Of a stretch of DNA of 35,476 nt, positions 10,424 through 22,400 are shown in pieces (position 1 is the stretch's first letter; each line of letters starts with the position of its first letter). Origin of the DNA: Gammaproteobacteria bacterium (GTDB taxonomy: Bacteria > Pseudomonadota > Gammaproteobacteria > Steroidobacterales > Steroidobacteraceae). Made by a program: the position numbers and the translations under genes. The stretch lies in NCBI GenBank assembly GCA_021773365.1, contig JAJFKF010000067.1:1-35476 (forward strand), read 5' to 3'. The notes below the pieces were generated by a model. The model worked only from the letters and a program-made list of their open reading frames with translations. It searched no databases and was not told where the DNA came from.

Positions 10424-13400
10424 ATGGAACGTAACCCGCCTTCACGGCTATCCGGTCGATACGCATTGTTTCTGGCTGCCACGATCTTTGGCGCCGGCGG
10501 TGTGCTGCAGGCCGGCGAGCCCGTCGCACCTTCCCCCAAACAGCTGCCCACCGGCGGCAAGGTGGTTGCCGGGTCGGCCACGCTGACCACTACCACTTCG
10601 CCCGAAGCAGCGCTGCTCAGCGTCGATCAAACGACGCAACGGGCAATTATCAACTGGGATACGTTCGATCTCGGCAGCGCTGCACAGATCGATTTCAACC
10701 AGCCCAATAGCAATGCGGCAACGCTCAATCGCGTGCTGGACAGCAATCCCAGCCGTATCTTCGGCCGTATCACCGGCACCGGACAGGTCTTTTTGAGTAA
10801 CCCCAACGGGGTGTACTTCAGTAAGAGCTCCACGGTCGATGTCGGTAGCCTTGCTGCCACCACGCACAGCATAGGCGATGACGCCTTCATGGCGGGCGAT
10901 ATCACCTTTATGCGTGATGGCGCGACCGGAAGCGTTGAGAACGAAGGTGAGTTGCGCGCCGCGCTCGGTGGCTACATCGCCCTGCTGGCGCCTGAAGTGC
11001 GCAACGGCGGCATCATCGTCGCGCGGATGGGCACCGTGGCCATGGCATCCGGTGAGTCGATTACGCTGAACTTTGATGGCACCCATCTGGCGGGCATTAC
11101 GGCGCGGCCCTCGGCCATCGCCGCGCTGGTCGAGAACCGCTCCGCCATACTGGCGCCCGGGGGAACGATTATCCTTTCCGCCAAGGCGCTCGATCGGCTG
11201 CAGGGCGGTGTGGTCAGGAACTCCGGTGTCCTTGAGGCCACCAGTCTGGCCAGCCGCAACGGACGGATCGTGCTGGAGGCGAGCGATCGACTCGAACATA
11301 GCGGTACCCTCGATGTGTCGGGTACGACCGGCGGCAGCGGCACGCTGACCGCTGATCGCATCAATCTGACTGGCGGTAGTGTCATCGATGCTTCCGGCCT
11401 CCTGGGCGGAGGTGAAGTGTTTGTCGGTGGCGGTTTTCACGGTAAGGATTTGTCGATCGCCAACGCGCGGCAGGTGGTGGTGGCGGAGACGGCGAAGATT
11501 GACGCCAGTGCAAATCAGTCTGGCGACGGTGGCAAGGTCGCTGTCTGGTCCGATGACCAGACTCATTTCGCCGGCAGCATTCGCGCGCGCGGCGGCTCGG
11601 TTTCGGGCGCGGGCGGTTTCGTCGAGGTTTCGGGAAAACAGCAGTTGAACTTCCTTGGTGCCGTGGATGCCGGCGCCACGCATGGGGCGGCCGGCACGTT
11701 GCTGCTCGATCCGCACGACATCACCATCGATTCGGTTGGCGTGGCGGTGCTTGCGGACCTGGATGGTTTTGGTGACATCCCGGCGCTGGACAGCATTGTC
11801 GCACCCGCGACTATTGCCGCCGTCACCAACACCGGCACCGACGTCACGCTCCAGGCCAACAACGACATCACAGTCAACAGTTCGATTCTGACCGTCAACC
11901 CAGGCGGTGACGGCGGCGCGCTCATCTTTCAGGCTGGCCGCAGCATCACGGTGAACGCCAGTATTAATTCCGACAACGGCGACATCAGTTTCACCGCCAA
12001 CGACGGATCTGCCATCGGTGCCAACCGCGAGGCGGGCAATGCCGTCTTTACCAACAATAGCCTGATCGACGCAGGTGCTGGCACGGTGTCGATCACCATG
12101 GGTACGCAGGGCGATTCCGGTATCATCAGCACCGGCCAGATCACCGCCGCCAATCTCGATATCACCCATAACGGCCCTACGCCCGGCGCGGTTACCGGAC
12201 TGATCGACCTGGGCGAGATCAATGTCACCGGCAACCTGAACATCACTGCCGATTCGGCGCGCAACGTAGTCAACACAGTCGGTAACGTGGTCAATCGCGG
12301 TACGGCTACCATCAGTGTCGGTACGGGTGATGTCACCATTGATCGAGCGACCACCGATTTCAACATCATCGGCCTGACGGCGGGCAATGTGGTGTTGAAC
12401 GATATGAACGCAGTGCGCTTCGCCACCACCACGCTGTCGGGCGACCTCACCCAGGCCAGCGTGGGACCGACTGCCTCCACCGGCGCGATCCAGGTGGCGG
12501 GCGCTGCCAGCTTCACCGCCAACGACGGCGGCTTCGGTTACGCCGACCCCTATATCGATCTCACCAATGCGGCCAATGATTTCGCCGGCGGCGTGACGTT
12601 CAGTGTATCGAGCGTCGGCGGCAGCGGTTCAGGCGGCTACGCCACGGTGCGCGATTCGGGCGCCATCGACATCACTGCGGCCAGCCTCGCCGCCTACCTT
12701 ACGGTGACCGCAGCCGGTGCCGTCGATCTTGGTCCCACGACCGTGGGCACGCACCTGACCGTCACTACCAGCGGCGCGATCACCGACAGTGGCACGCTCA
12801 CGGTGCCCCTGCAGACCACCCTCACGGCCGGCGCCGCCAATGACATCACCCTGGACGACGCCGGCAATAATTTCGGTTCCGTGCAGATCGTTTCCTCTGA
12901 TGACACCACGCTGGTGGACATCAACGCGATCAACTTTGGCTACTACAGCGGCGGGTCCGGTGCGCCCAGCCATATTTCCGGTGCGCTGGACCTAACTGCG
13001 GGTGGCGATATCAGTCAGACGCAGTACAACTTTGTTGATGGTTATTCCGCGATTACCGTGGATGGCGCCACCACGTTCACCGCCAACCATGCCACCTTAC
13101 CCATCAGCCTGTACCTCGGTCCCAACGATCCATTCAGCGGATTCACGGGCCAGGCGAACACCTTTACCGGTGGTATTACGCTGGCGCGCAATAACACCGA
13201 CACCGGCTTTACCAATGTCCAGCTGCGCAATATCAGCTCGGCCGCCTCGGTGCTCACGGGCCTGACCTCGGTGGGCGCGCTGAACAATGTGTTTCTACGC
13301 TACGACAACGCTCCCTCCGTGACGCTTCCCGGGATGACGCTGAGCGGCTCGCTCAAGCTTTATGCGCCGAGTGTTGCGAATACGGCAGGCGTGCCGGCGA

Positions 13401-16400
13401 ACGTCATCAGCCAGACCGGGGCCATTGTGGTTGCGCAGGACACGATGGTGCAGGCCGCCTCCAGCGGCGATGTCGTGTTGTCGGATGCCGGGAATGACTT
13501 CAATCGCATCAACGTCATCGCCAGTCGCAACACCACCCTTGTCGATGCCAACGCGGTGATCCTGTATGGCAATGGCTACGCCTCGAATTTCTCGGGTGAT
13601 CTGAGCGTTACGGCCGGCGGTGACATCACCGACGGGAGCACCAGTAACAGCATCTACTACAGCACGGTGGGCGGCACCGCGACGCTTGACTCCGGTGTTG
13701 CCAATATCACGCTTGATAACAACTACAACCGCTGGAACATCATCAAGATACCGGCGGCGAACAACGTCGTTATTCATCCGTACAACAACATCGTGTTCGA
13801 TGACTCAGTCATTGCCGGGACGTTGTATTCCGATTCGCTGGTTGGCGGAACCCTGACGCAACTGACCTCAACTGCGGTAACCACGGGCGGGACGACTACC
13901 TTCACTGACTTCGTCAGCGGCATCACGCTCGCGCAGAGTGGAAATGTATTCGGCGCGCTGGCGCTGAATAATTACGGCACCGTCAATCTCCGCGAAAACG
14001 ATGCCATCACGCAGGCGTCGGCCTGGAACGATCCCGACGCCGTTACCCTTACGACCTCGAACGACCAGGCCATCACGCTCGATCAGGCCAACCGCTTCGG
14101 TGCCCTTACGATTACGCAGATCAACAGTGGCGCGGGCAGCGCTGGCGCCGTGTACGTGCGTGAGACAAACGACAGTGGCGGCATGACGCAGGGCGGTGCG
14201 TGGACCGTGCACGGTACCACCCAGCTGGACTCCGGATCGTTTTCAATCAATCTGACCAACGCAAACAACGTGTTTGGTCCAATGCAGGTTCTCGGCGCGA
14301 CCGGCGGGAGCCAGAGCGTCAACCTCTACGCAAAGGACACCGCCACTGCCGATGCTTTCAGTGATGTCGGTGGTCCCGGCGCGTGGAATACCGGCTCCGG
14401 CACTGTCAGGCTGATCGCCTATGGCGTAACCGGAACCACCCCGGGAGGCGGCAACATCTCGCTGCAGAACACCGGTAATGTCCTCGGCGATCTTTACATC
14501 AAGGCTGCCGATGTCACCATTACCGAAAATGCCACTATTACTGATGGCGCTCAGGCGAGCTGGAGCCCGGCGGGCGATACCGGTTGGGTGACTACCGGTA
14601 CCACGAACCTCGTTGTTGCCAATCCGGCCGGCAAGGCCATTACGCTCGATAACGTTACCAATCAACTCGGGGCGCTTGGCGTCGCCACCACGGGTACACC
14701 GGGCACGCTCAGCTCGGTGCTCATCACCGATAACACCAATATCACCCAGGCCTCAGCCTGGATTCTGGGCGCCGCTCCGGTCACGCTCGATGCGCGTACG
14801 CACGAGATCGATCTGTCGACGTCAGGTAACGTGCTGGGCAATATCTTTATTTCCACCGCCAACGGTACGCCGACGGCACTGTCGATTACCGAGGACGACG
14901 CCATTACCCAGGGGGCCGTATGGACCCTGACCGGCGTGCCGGTCACGCTCCTCGCCGAGAACGACAACGCGATTACGCTCGCAAACGCTTCCAACATCAT
15001 GGGTAATCTGACGGTCACCGGCGGCGTGGTCAGCATCACCGAGAACGATAACATCACCCAGTCCGGCGCCTGGACCACCACGGGCACCACGACGCTCAAT
15101 CCAACGGCCGGCGCGATTACCCTGACCAATGCGGCGAACGTCATGGGAGCATTGGCGATCTCGGGTACGCCGAGCGCCGTCAGCATTACCGAGAATGATG
15201 ACATTACGCAGGCGTCGGCGTGGGTGCAGGGCGCCGCGCCGTTTACGCTGATTGCGGGTGGCGGTAACGACATCGTGCTTTCACAGGCGAGCAATCAGCT
15301 GGGCGATCTCACATTGACCGCGCAGAACGCCACCATCACGGAGAATCAGGCTGGCGGTATCACCGATGCCGGCGCCTGGACCATTCCGGGCACGACCACG
15401 CTGACCGCAGGCAGCGCCAACCCCATTGTTCTGAACGCCAATCCTGCTGGCAACTTCGGCACCGTCAGCATCGTATCGGCCTCCAACGCTGATATCGCTG
15501 ATGTGGATGGCATTATTTTCGGCACCTCGACCATTGCCAGCGGTGGAACGCTGACGGTGACGGCAGGTGGTGAAATCACGCAGATTGGTTCGATCACGGC
15601 GCCTTCGCTGCGCCTGATCGGCACCGGCTACGCGACGTTGACCAACGTCTTAAACAATGTCGGCAATCTGGCCGCTGGCTTTTCGGGTGGCGCACTGGAG
15701 TTTGTGGACAGCGACGATTTCGTCGTTGCCGTGGTCGGCGGCACCTCTGGCGTCACCATCGGCGCGAACGATGTGACGCTGACCTCCGTCAATGGCACGA
15801 TCACCGGACTGTCGACCATCAACGCCAGCAGCACTTCGCTGGTGCTATCCACCGGCACCGCGCTCGCGGTACCGCAGATGAACATCGCCGGTCCGCAAAC
15901 CTACACCGCGAGCACCGTCAGCGGCATCGGCATCGTGCTGAACGGTAGCCTGACCAGCACGTCCGCGGGCGCAATCACCTTCAACAGCCCGGTAACGCTG
16001 GGCGCGGACCTGGCGATACAGACCAGCAATTCCGCGGTCGACTTCATGAGCACCCTGGCGGGCGCGAACAACCAGCTCACCATCAACGCCGGCAGTGGCC
16101 TGGTTGCGTTTCATGACACGGTCAGTGGACTGGGTAACCCGGCCGATCCAGGAGCGGCGTTGACGGTCAGCGCAGGGGGCACGACGTTTGACGCCACGGT
16201 TGCCGCCAACAACGGCCTGGCGATCGGCGGTCCGGTGGTGTTCAGCGATACGGTGACTCTGGGCGACGGTAGCGTCGGCTCGCTGTTCACCGGACTGGTC
16301 ACGCTGGGCAAGGTTGGCGGCATGGATTTTTCAGGTTACGACGGGGTGACTTTCAACGCCGGCGTATTGCTGCAGAACGGTCCGGCGACGATCAATTCGA

Positions 16401-19400
16401 ACAATTCCGCGCTTGCGTTCCAGACGGCAGGAACCGTTTCCGGTCCTTACGATCTGACGTTGAACTCGGGCACGCAACTGCTCACGGGCCTGGACCGCAT
16501 GGGCGCCGATCTGACCAGCCTCACGGTCACCGCGCTGAGTCCGACCATCCCCGTTGGCGGCGTGAGTATTGCGGGTCCGCAAACCTACACCGCCACCAGC
16601 GGCAGCAGCATCACGCTGAACGGCAATGTCACCAGTACGGCGGCCGGTGCGATTACCTTCAACAGTCCGGTCACGGTTGGCGCTGCCGCGACGGTGTCGA
16701 GTGATGACTCTGAAATCGTCTTCAGCGCCACGGTCAACGGCAACAACGATCTGACAGTCGATTCCGGTACCGCCGCCAAGACATTCAGCGGCGCGGTCGG
16801 GGCGAGTGCGGCGCTGGGTGACGCCAGCGGCGCGGCGCTCATCCTGCAGGGCGCGGGCACGGCGACATTCGCCAGCACCGTGCAGACCCGCTCGGGAATT
16901 ACTGCGGCGGCCGCGGTGATCTTCAACGATGACGTCACGCTCGGTGACGGTGACACCGGTTCGGTGTTCACCGGCCTCGTCACCAGCGGCGGTGCGGATG
17001 GCAACAGTATCAGTGGTTTCGACGGCGTGGCGTTTGACGGCGGCCTGACGCTCGCTGGCGGGCCAGTTAGTGTGGTCTCCAATGGCAGCACGCTGAGCTT
17101 TGGCGCAGCTGTCAGCGGAGCGCAGGATCTATCGCTCAATGCCCTGGCGGGCGGCGCCGGCACAGTCACTGGCCTGGAACATATAGGCTTTACCTCGACG
17201 CTGACGAGACTCGACATCGTCGCGCAGACACTGAGCCTGCCGGCTACCGGACTGGCGGTGACTGGTCCGATGAGCTTCACCGCCGCCGGCGGTATTACGC
17301 TGAATGGCGCGGTGGGCAACAGCGCCGGCCCGGCCACAGGGCAGATCGATTTCAACGGTCCCGTAACGCTGGCCACCGGCGCGATCACGGTCACCACCGA
17401 TGATGCGGCCGTGAACTTCAGCGGCACGGTGGATGGCGCCCAGGCGCTGAATGTCAACGCCGGTGCCGGCGTCACGACGTTTGCCAACACGGTGGGCGAT
17501 GATACGGCGCTTGCCAGCCTGACCACCGATGCGGGCGGCACGACGGCGATCAACGGCGGCAGTATCACTACCAGCGGCGCCCAGACCTACAACGATGCGG
17601 TGAGCCTCGGCGCGGACACGACACTGACCGGGGTGAATGTGCAGTTCCTCGGTACGCTGGATGGCGCGCACACGCTGACGGTGAACAACTCCGGGCCCAC
17701 CGTGTTCGCGGGCATCGTTGGCGGTAACACCGCACTGACGAGCCTCACCACCGATGTTGCCGGCACCGTGGTTGTGAATACCACGGCGGTCACGACCACC
17801 GGTACGCAGACCTACAACGAAAACATGACCCTCGGCGCGGATGCGGTGTTTACCGGCAACGGGCTTGTCTTTGCGGATATAGATGGCGCGAACGCCTTCA
17901 CTGCCGACGCGGGCAGCGGGGCACTGCAGCTGAACGGAACGGTTGGTGGAGCAACGCCGCTGACCTCGGTCGCCGCCAGCGGCAATACGATTGTCGCCAG
18001 CGATGTCACGACCGGCGGGGCTCAGGCGCATACCGCGATTGCCGGCATCACGCTGAACGGCGACCTTGCCACGACGGCCAGCAGCGTCACGATTACCGGG
18101 CCGACCACGCTGGGCGACGATGTTGCGATCGTCACTACCGGCGGCAATATCATCTTCTCCGGCGTCACCAGCGCGATTAACGGTGAGCATGACCTGACAC
18201 TTACGGCTGGCGCTGGCGATGTCGTGCGCGGCGGGCTGGTCGGTGGTATCACGCCGCTGTCGGGGGTGACGATTTCAGGTAACGACCTGACGTTGCCGGA
18301 CATCAATACCGTCGGCGACGCCAACCAGAGCTACACTGCTCTCAACGACATTACTTTGAGCCAGAGTCGCACGCTGAATGCGCCGGCCGCGTTCACTGCC
18401 GATTCGGACGGCGATGGCGATGGTTCATTCATCCTGTTGAACGGCGTCTCGCTGACGGTTTCGAACAATATGCTCGATATCGTCGCAGCCGATCTGGACC
18501 TGCAGGGCAGCAGTACGATGTCCACCGGCGGCGGCCTGATGAGTTTCACTGCCACCAACGGACGAAATATCGCACTCGGCGGCGCTGATGCGCCCGGGCA
18601 GATGACGATCTCCGGCAGCGAGCTGTCGCGCATCAGCAGCAACGGCGGACTGAACCTGATCACCACAGGCACCGGCTGGATCCGGGTCAACGGCATCAGC
18701 GCCGCGCAGAGCCAGAACATAAACGGCACGCTGGGCCTGAACGCTCAGGGCACCGGTGAGGTGGGCTTCATCACGGCGGCCTCTACATTCAACGCCGTGA
18801 CGGCCAATGCCGCTGGCGGCACGATCAACATTGGCGTCGATCTGACGACCAGCAATGACGCGATCAACTTCGTGACCCCCGTGGCGGTGTCGGGTGGCGC
18901 GATCAACAGCGGCGGTGGCGACATCACCTTCGGCAGCACGCTCGCGGTGGACAGTGACCTCACGCTGACCACGGCCAACGGCGCGCTGACCTTTGCGGGT
19001 GCGGTCGGCAGCAACCAGACGCTGACGCTGAACCTCGGTGGCGGCTCGGTGAGCGGCCTGCAGAATCTGCAAAGCACACTCACCGGCCTTACCGTCAACG
19101 GCACCTCCGGCATTACGCTGCCGGCATTCACGATCAACGGTCCGCAGGTCTACAACACCGGCTCGATCACGGTCACGGGCAATCTCGGCGGTGTGGGTAT
19201 CGCTTTCAATAACGTCGTCGATGTGATCCCGGCCTCGGGCACGGCGCTGACGCTGGACGCTGGCGCGGGCACGCTGACCTTTGCCAATGTGGGGACATTC
19301 AACGCCGTCGACATGACATTGATCGGCGACGAAATCGATTTCTCAAACACCGTTACCGGTACCGGCAGCCTGTCGCTGGCGCCGTCCACCATCAGCCGCA

Positions 19401-22400
19401 ACGTTGCCGTCAGGGGCAGTGGTGCGCCGATCGCGGGCCTGAACCTCACGGCAACCGAGCTGGCCTGGCTGCCAATCGGGACCCTGACCAGTCTCACCGT
19501 AGGCAACCCATCTGGTACGGGAACACTGGATGTGGCTGGCGTACTGAATATTCCCGGCACACCGCTGACACTGAATGGCGGCGGTGGCATCAGTCAGAGC
19601 GGTGGCGCGATCATCTCCGGCAGCCTCACGCTCTACGCCGCGGGCAACGGAATTTCACTGGCCGATGGCGCCAACGCGTTCGGTGCCGTGGCGATTAACG
19701 GCACGCCCTCCGCGGTGAACCTGTTAAACACGCTTGATATCACCCAACTCGGCGCGGCAGCCTGGAACCTCGGTTCCGCGCCCGTGACGCTGGACGTGGG
19801 CACGCACGACATCATCCTCGACAGTGCGGGCAACACCTTCGGAACACTGGTGCTGACCGCCGGCAATGCGCAGGTTGCCGAGACCGCGGCCACGGATCTT
19901 GGTGCATCGACCATCGGTGAGGATCTGACCATTGTTTCGGGCGACGACATCCTCGTCAGCGGAGCCCTCGTGGCCGCTGGCAACGTGACGTTCACCGCGG
20001 CGGGCCTGGTCACGCAGACCGCACCGCTGACGATCGGTGGCAACCTGGATGTTTCGACCACCGCGAACGTCGGTGATGTAACGATCGCCAATACGGGCGC
20101 AGCGGCCACCGTCATCGGCGACACGTATGTCGGCGGCTTTTACGACTTGATCGCCACCGGCCAACCCGTTTCCCAGGCGGCGGGCTCCACCCTGCAGGTG
20201 CGCGGTGACCTGACAGTCACCGGCGACACCATTGTGCTCGGTGGCGCGGGCAACCTTGTTGGCGGTACGACGACGCTGCCAGCCACCAGCACCGCGGAGC
20301 TGCGGCAGGCCGGGGTGATCACGCTGGGTGATCGCACTGATGCCGGCAATCTCACGGTCATCAGCGAACGCACCAATCGCTCCTTCAGCAGTGCATTGGT
20401 GAATGACTATGCCATCGTGCTCAACAACGGAAGCAACAACATCACCGGGAGTATCTCGGTAAGCGCAAGCCCGCCGACGGTCGCCAGCGGCGCGGATGTA
20501 CAGACGGGCATCAACCAGACCGCGGGAACCTCGATCTCGGTGGCTGGTGTGGCGAGTTTCACGGCTGAGGCTTCAAGTGCCGGCAGTCTGGGCATCGATC
20601 TGACCAATGACGGCAACAGCTTCGGCGTGCTGCAGCTCAGTGGTACGACAGTGAACGTCAGGAATGCCGCGGCCGGCACGACAACGATTGGCAGCGCACT
20701 GGCGACCGTCGGTCTTACACTGACGACCGCGGGCGCCCTGGCGCAAACAGGCCCGATCGCCGCGCCCGACCTTGTCATTGCCGCGGCCGGGACGGTTGCC
20801 CTGAACAATGCGGCAAACGCGGTGGACACCATTGATGTGACTTCCGGCGGCAACACCATCAGCTATGTCGATGCCAACGGCATCGTCGTTGCCGGCCTGG
20901 ATGCCGGCGGCGCGGGCGTGAGCCTGACGGCCGGTAGCGCCGGCAGCCTCACGCAGACCGGCGCCCTGCTGGATGTCGGTACGCTGGTCGTGAGTGCCGG
21001 TGGCGCCGTCACCCTGACCAATGCCGGTAATACGATCGATTCGTTGGCGGCATCAGTCGCGGGCACGGGATTCGATCTGTTCGACTCGGCCGACGGGCTT
21101 GCCGTGTCCGGTATCGTTCGGAGCGCAGGCGGTGAAGTGGTGGTGCGCACTTCGGGGGACCTCACGCTGGACAGCGGCGGGCGCTTGCAGGCTGATGCCG
21201 GTGGCGTAGTGGCTTCAACTGAAGGCGCGGGCAATTTCATCAACAACGCTGATGCCTCGGCGCTGGTGGTCGGCAGCGGTCAGCGCTGGCTGGTTTACAG
21301 CGGTGCGCCGGATCTGGCCAGCGGCCCGCACACCGTCAAAGGTGGATTGACATCGTCGTTCCGTCGCTATGGCGACACCTACGCCACTTACCTGCCGGGA
21401 GCGGTGGCCGAAAGCGGCAATGGCTTCATCTACAGCATCGCCGCCCCCTCGTTGACCGTCAGCGCGGCAATCACGGGTACGCCTTCGCACGTTTACGGTG
21501 ATACGCCGACCGGCACACTCGGCTACTCGATCAGCGCGGGTTTCGACAGCGAAGACAACGTCGATAACATCATTACCGGTGGAACGGCGGCCTTCAGCAC
21601 GACGCTGTCGGACAGCATGAATGCCGGCAGCTACGAGATCACCTACACCGGTGGGCTGACGTCCAGTTACACGCTCACTGCCGATACCATCGGTGCCGAC
21701 TACACCGTGACGCCTGCGGCGCTGACTTATACCGCCGATCCGGCCACGCGCATCTACGGCGCTGTGAATCCGGTGCTCAGTGGCACGATCAGCGGCTTCA
21801 AGCTCGGGCAGGATGCATCGATACTCGGGGGCAGCGCCAGCTGGACGACACCGGCCGTGGCGGGCAGCGACGTCGGGCAGTATGCGATTACAGGTTCTGG
21901 TTACACCGTCGGGGGCAACTATACTTTCACGCAGGCTGCCGGTAATGCGACGGCATTTGCCGTCACCAGGGCCCCGCTGACTGTGGCTGCCAACGACGAC
22001 ACAAGAATCTACGACGGCAGTGTCTACAGCGGTGGCGTCGGAGTGATGTACGGCGCATTTGCCAACGGCGAGGATGCCAGCGTGCTCGGCGGTACACTGG
22101 TCTACGGTGGTACCGCGCAGGGTGCACGCAATGCGGGTACGTATGCGATTTCGGCCTCCGGGCTCACCGCCACCAACTACGACATCAGCTATGTGGACGG
22201 CGCGCTGGTCATCGACAGGGCTGATGTGACGCTGACGTCGGCCGACGTAACAAAGACTTACGACGGCATGCTTGCCGCCTCCGGATCGGCAACGGTCGCA
22301 GCCGGCTCTCAACTGTTCGGCGGCGATACGGTCAGTGGTGGCATCTTCGCATTCACGGACGCCAATGCCGGCGCGGGCAACAAGACGGTGACGGTGACCG

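Noticed and set aside
10448-12169. Long reverse-strand open frame (about 570 codons) inside tpsA, and several similar ones further along
   Set aside because: The opposite strand of repetitive, GC-rich coding DNA often lacks stops. The translation has no recognisable domain, is rich in Arg/Gly/His, and lies entirely under a strongly supported gene.
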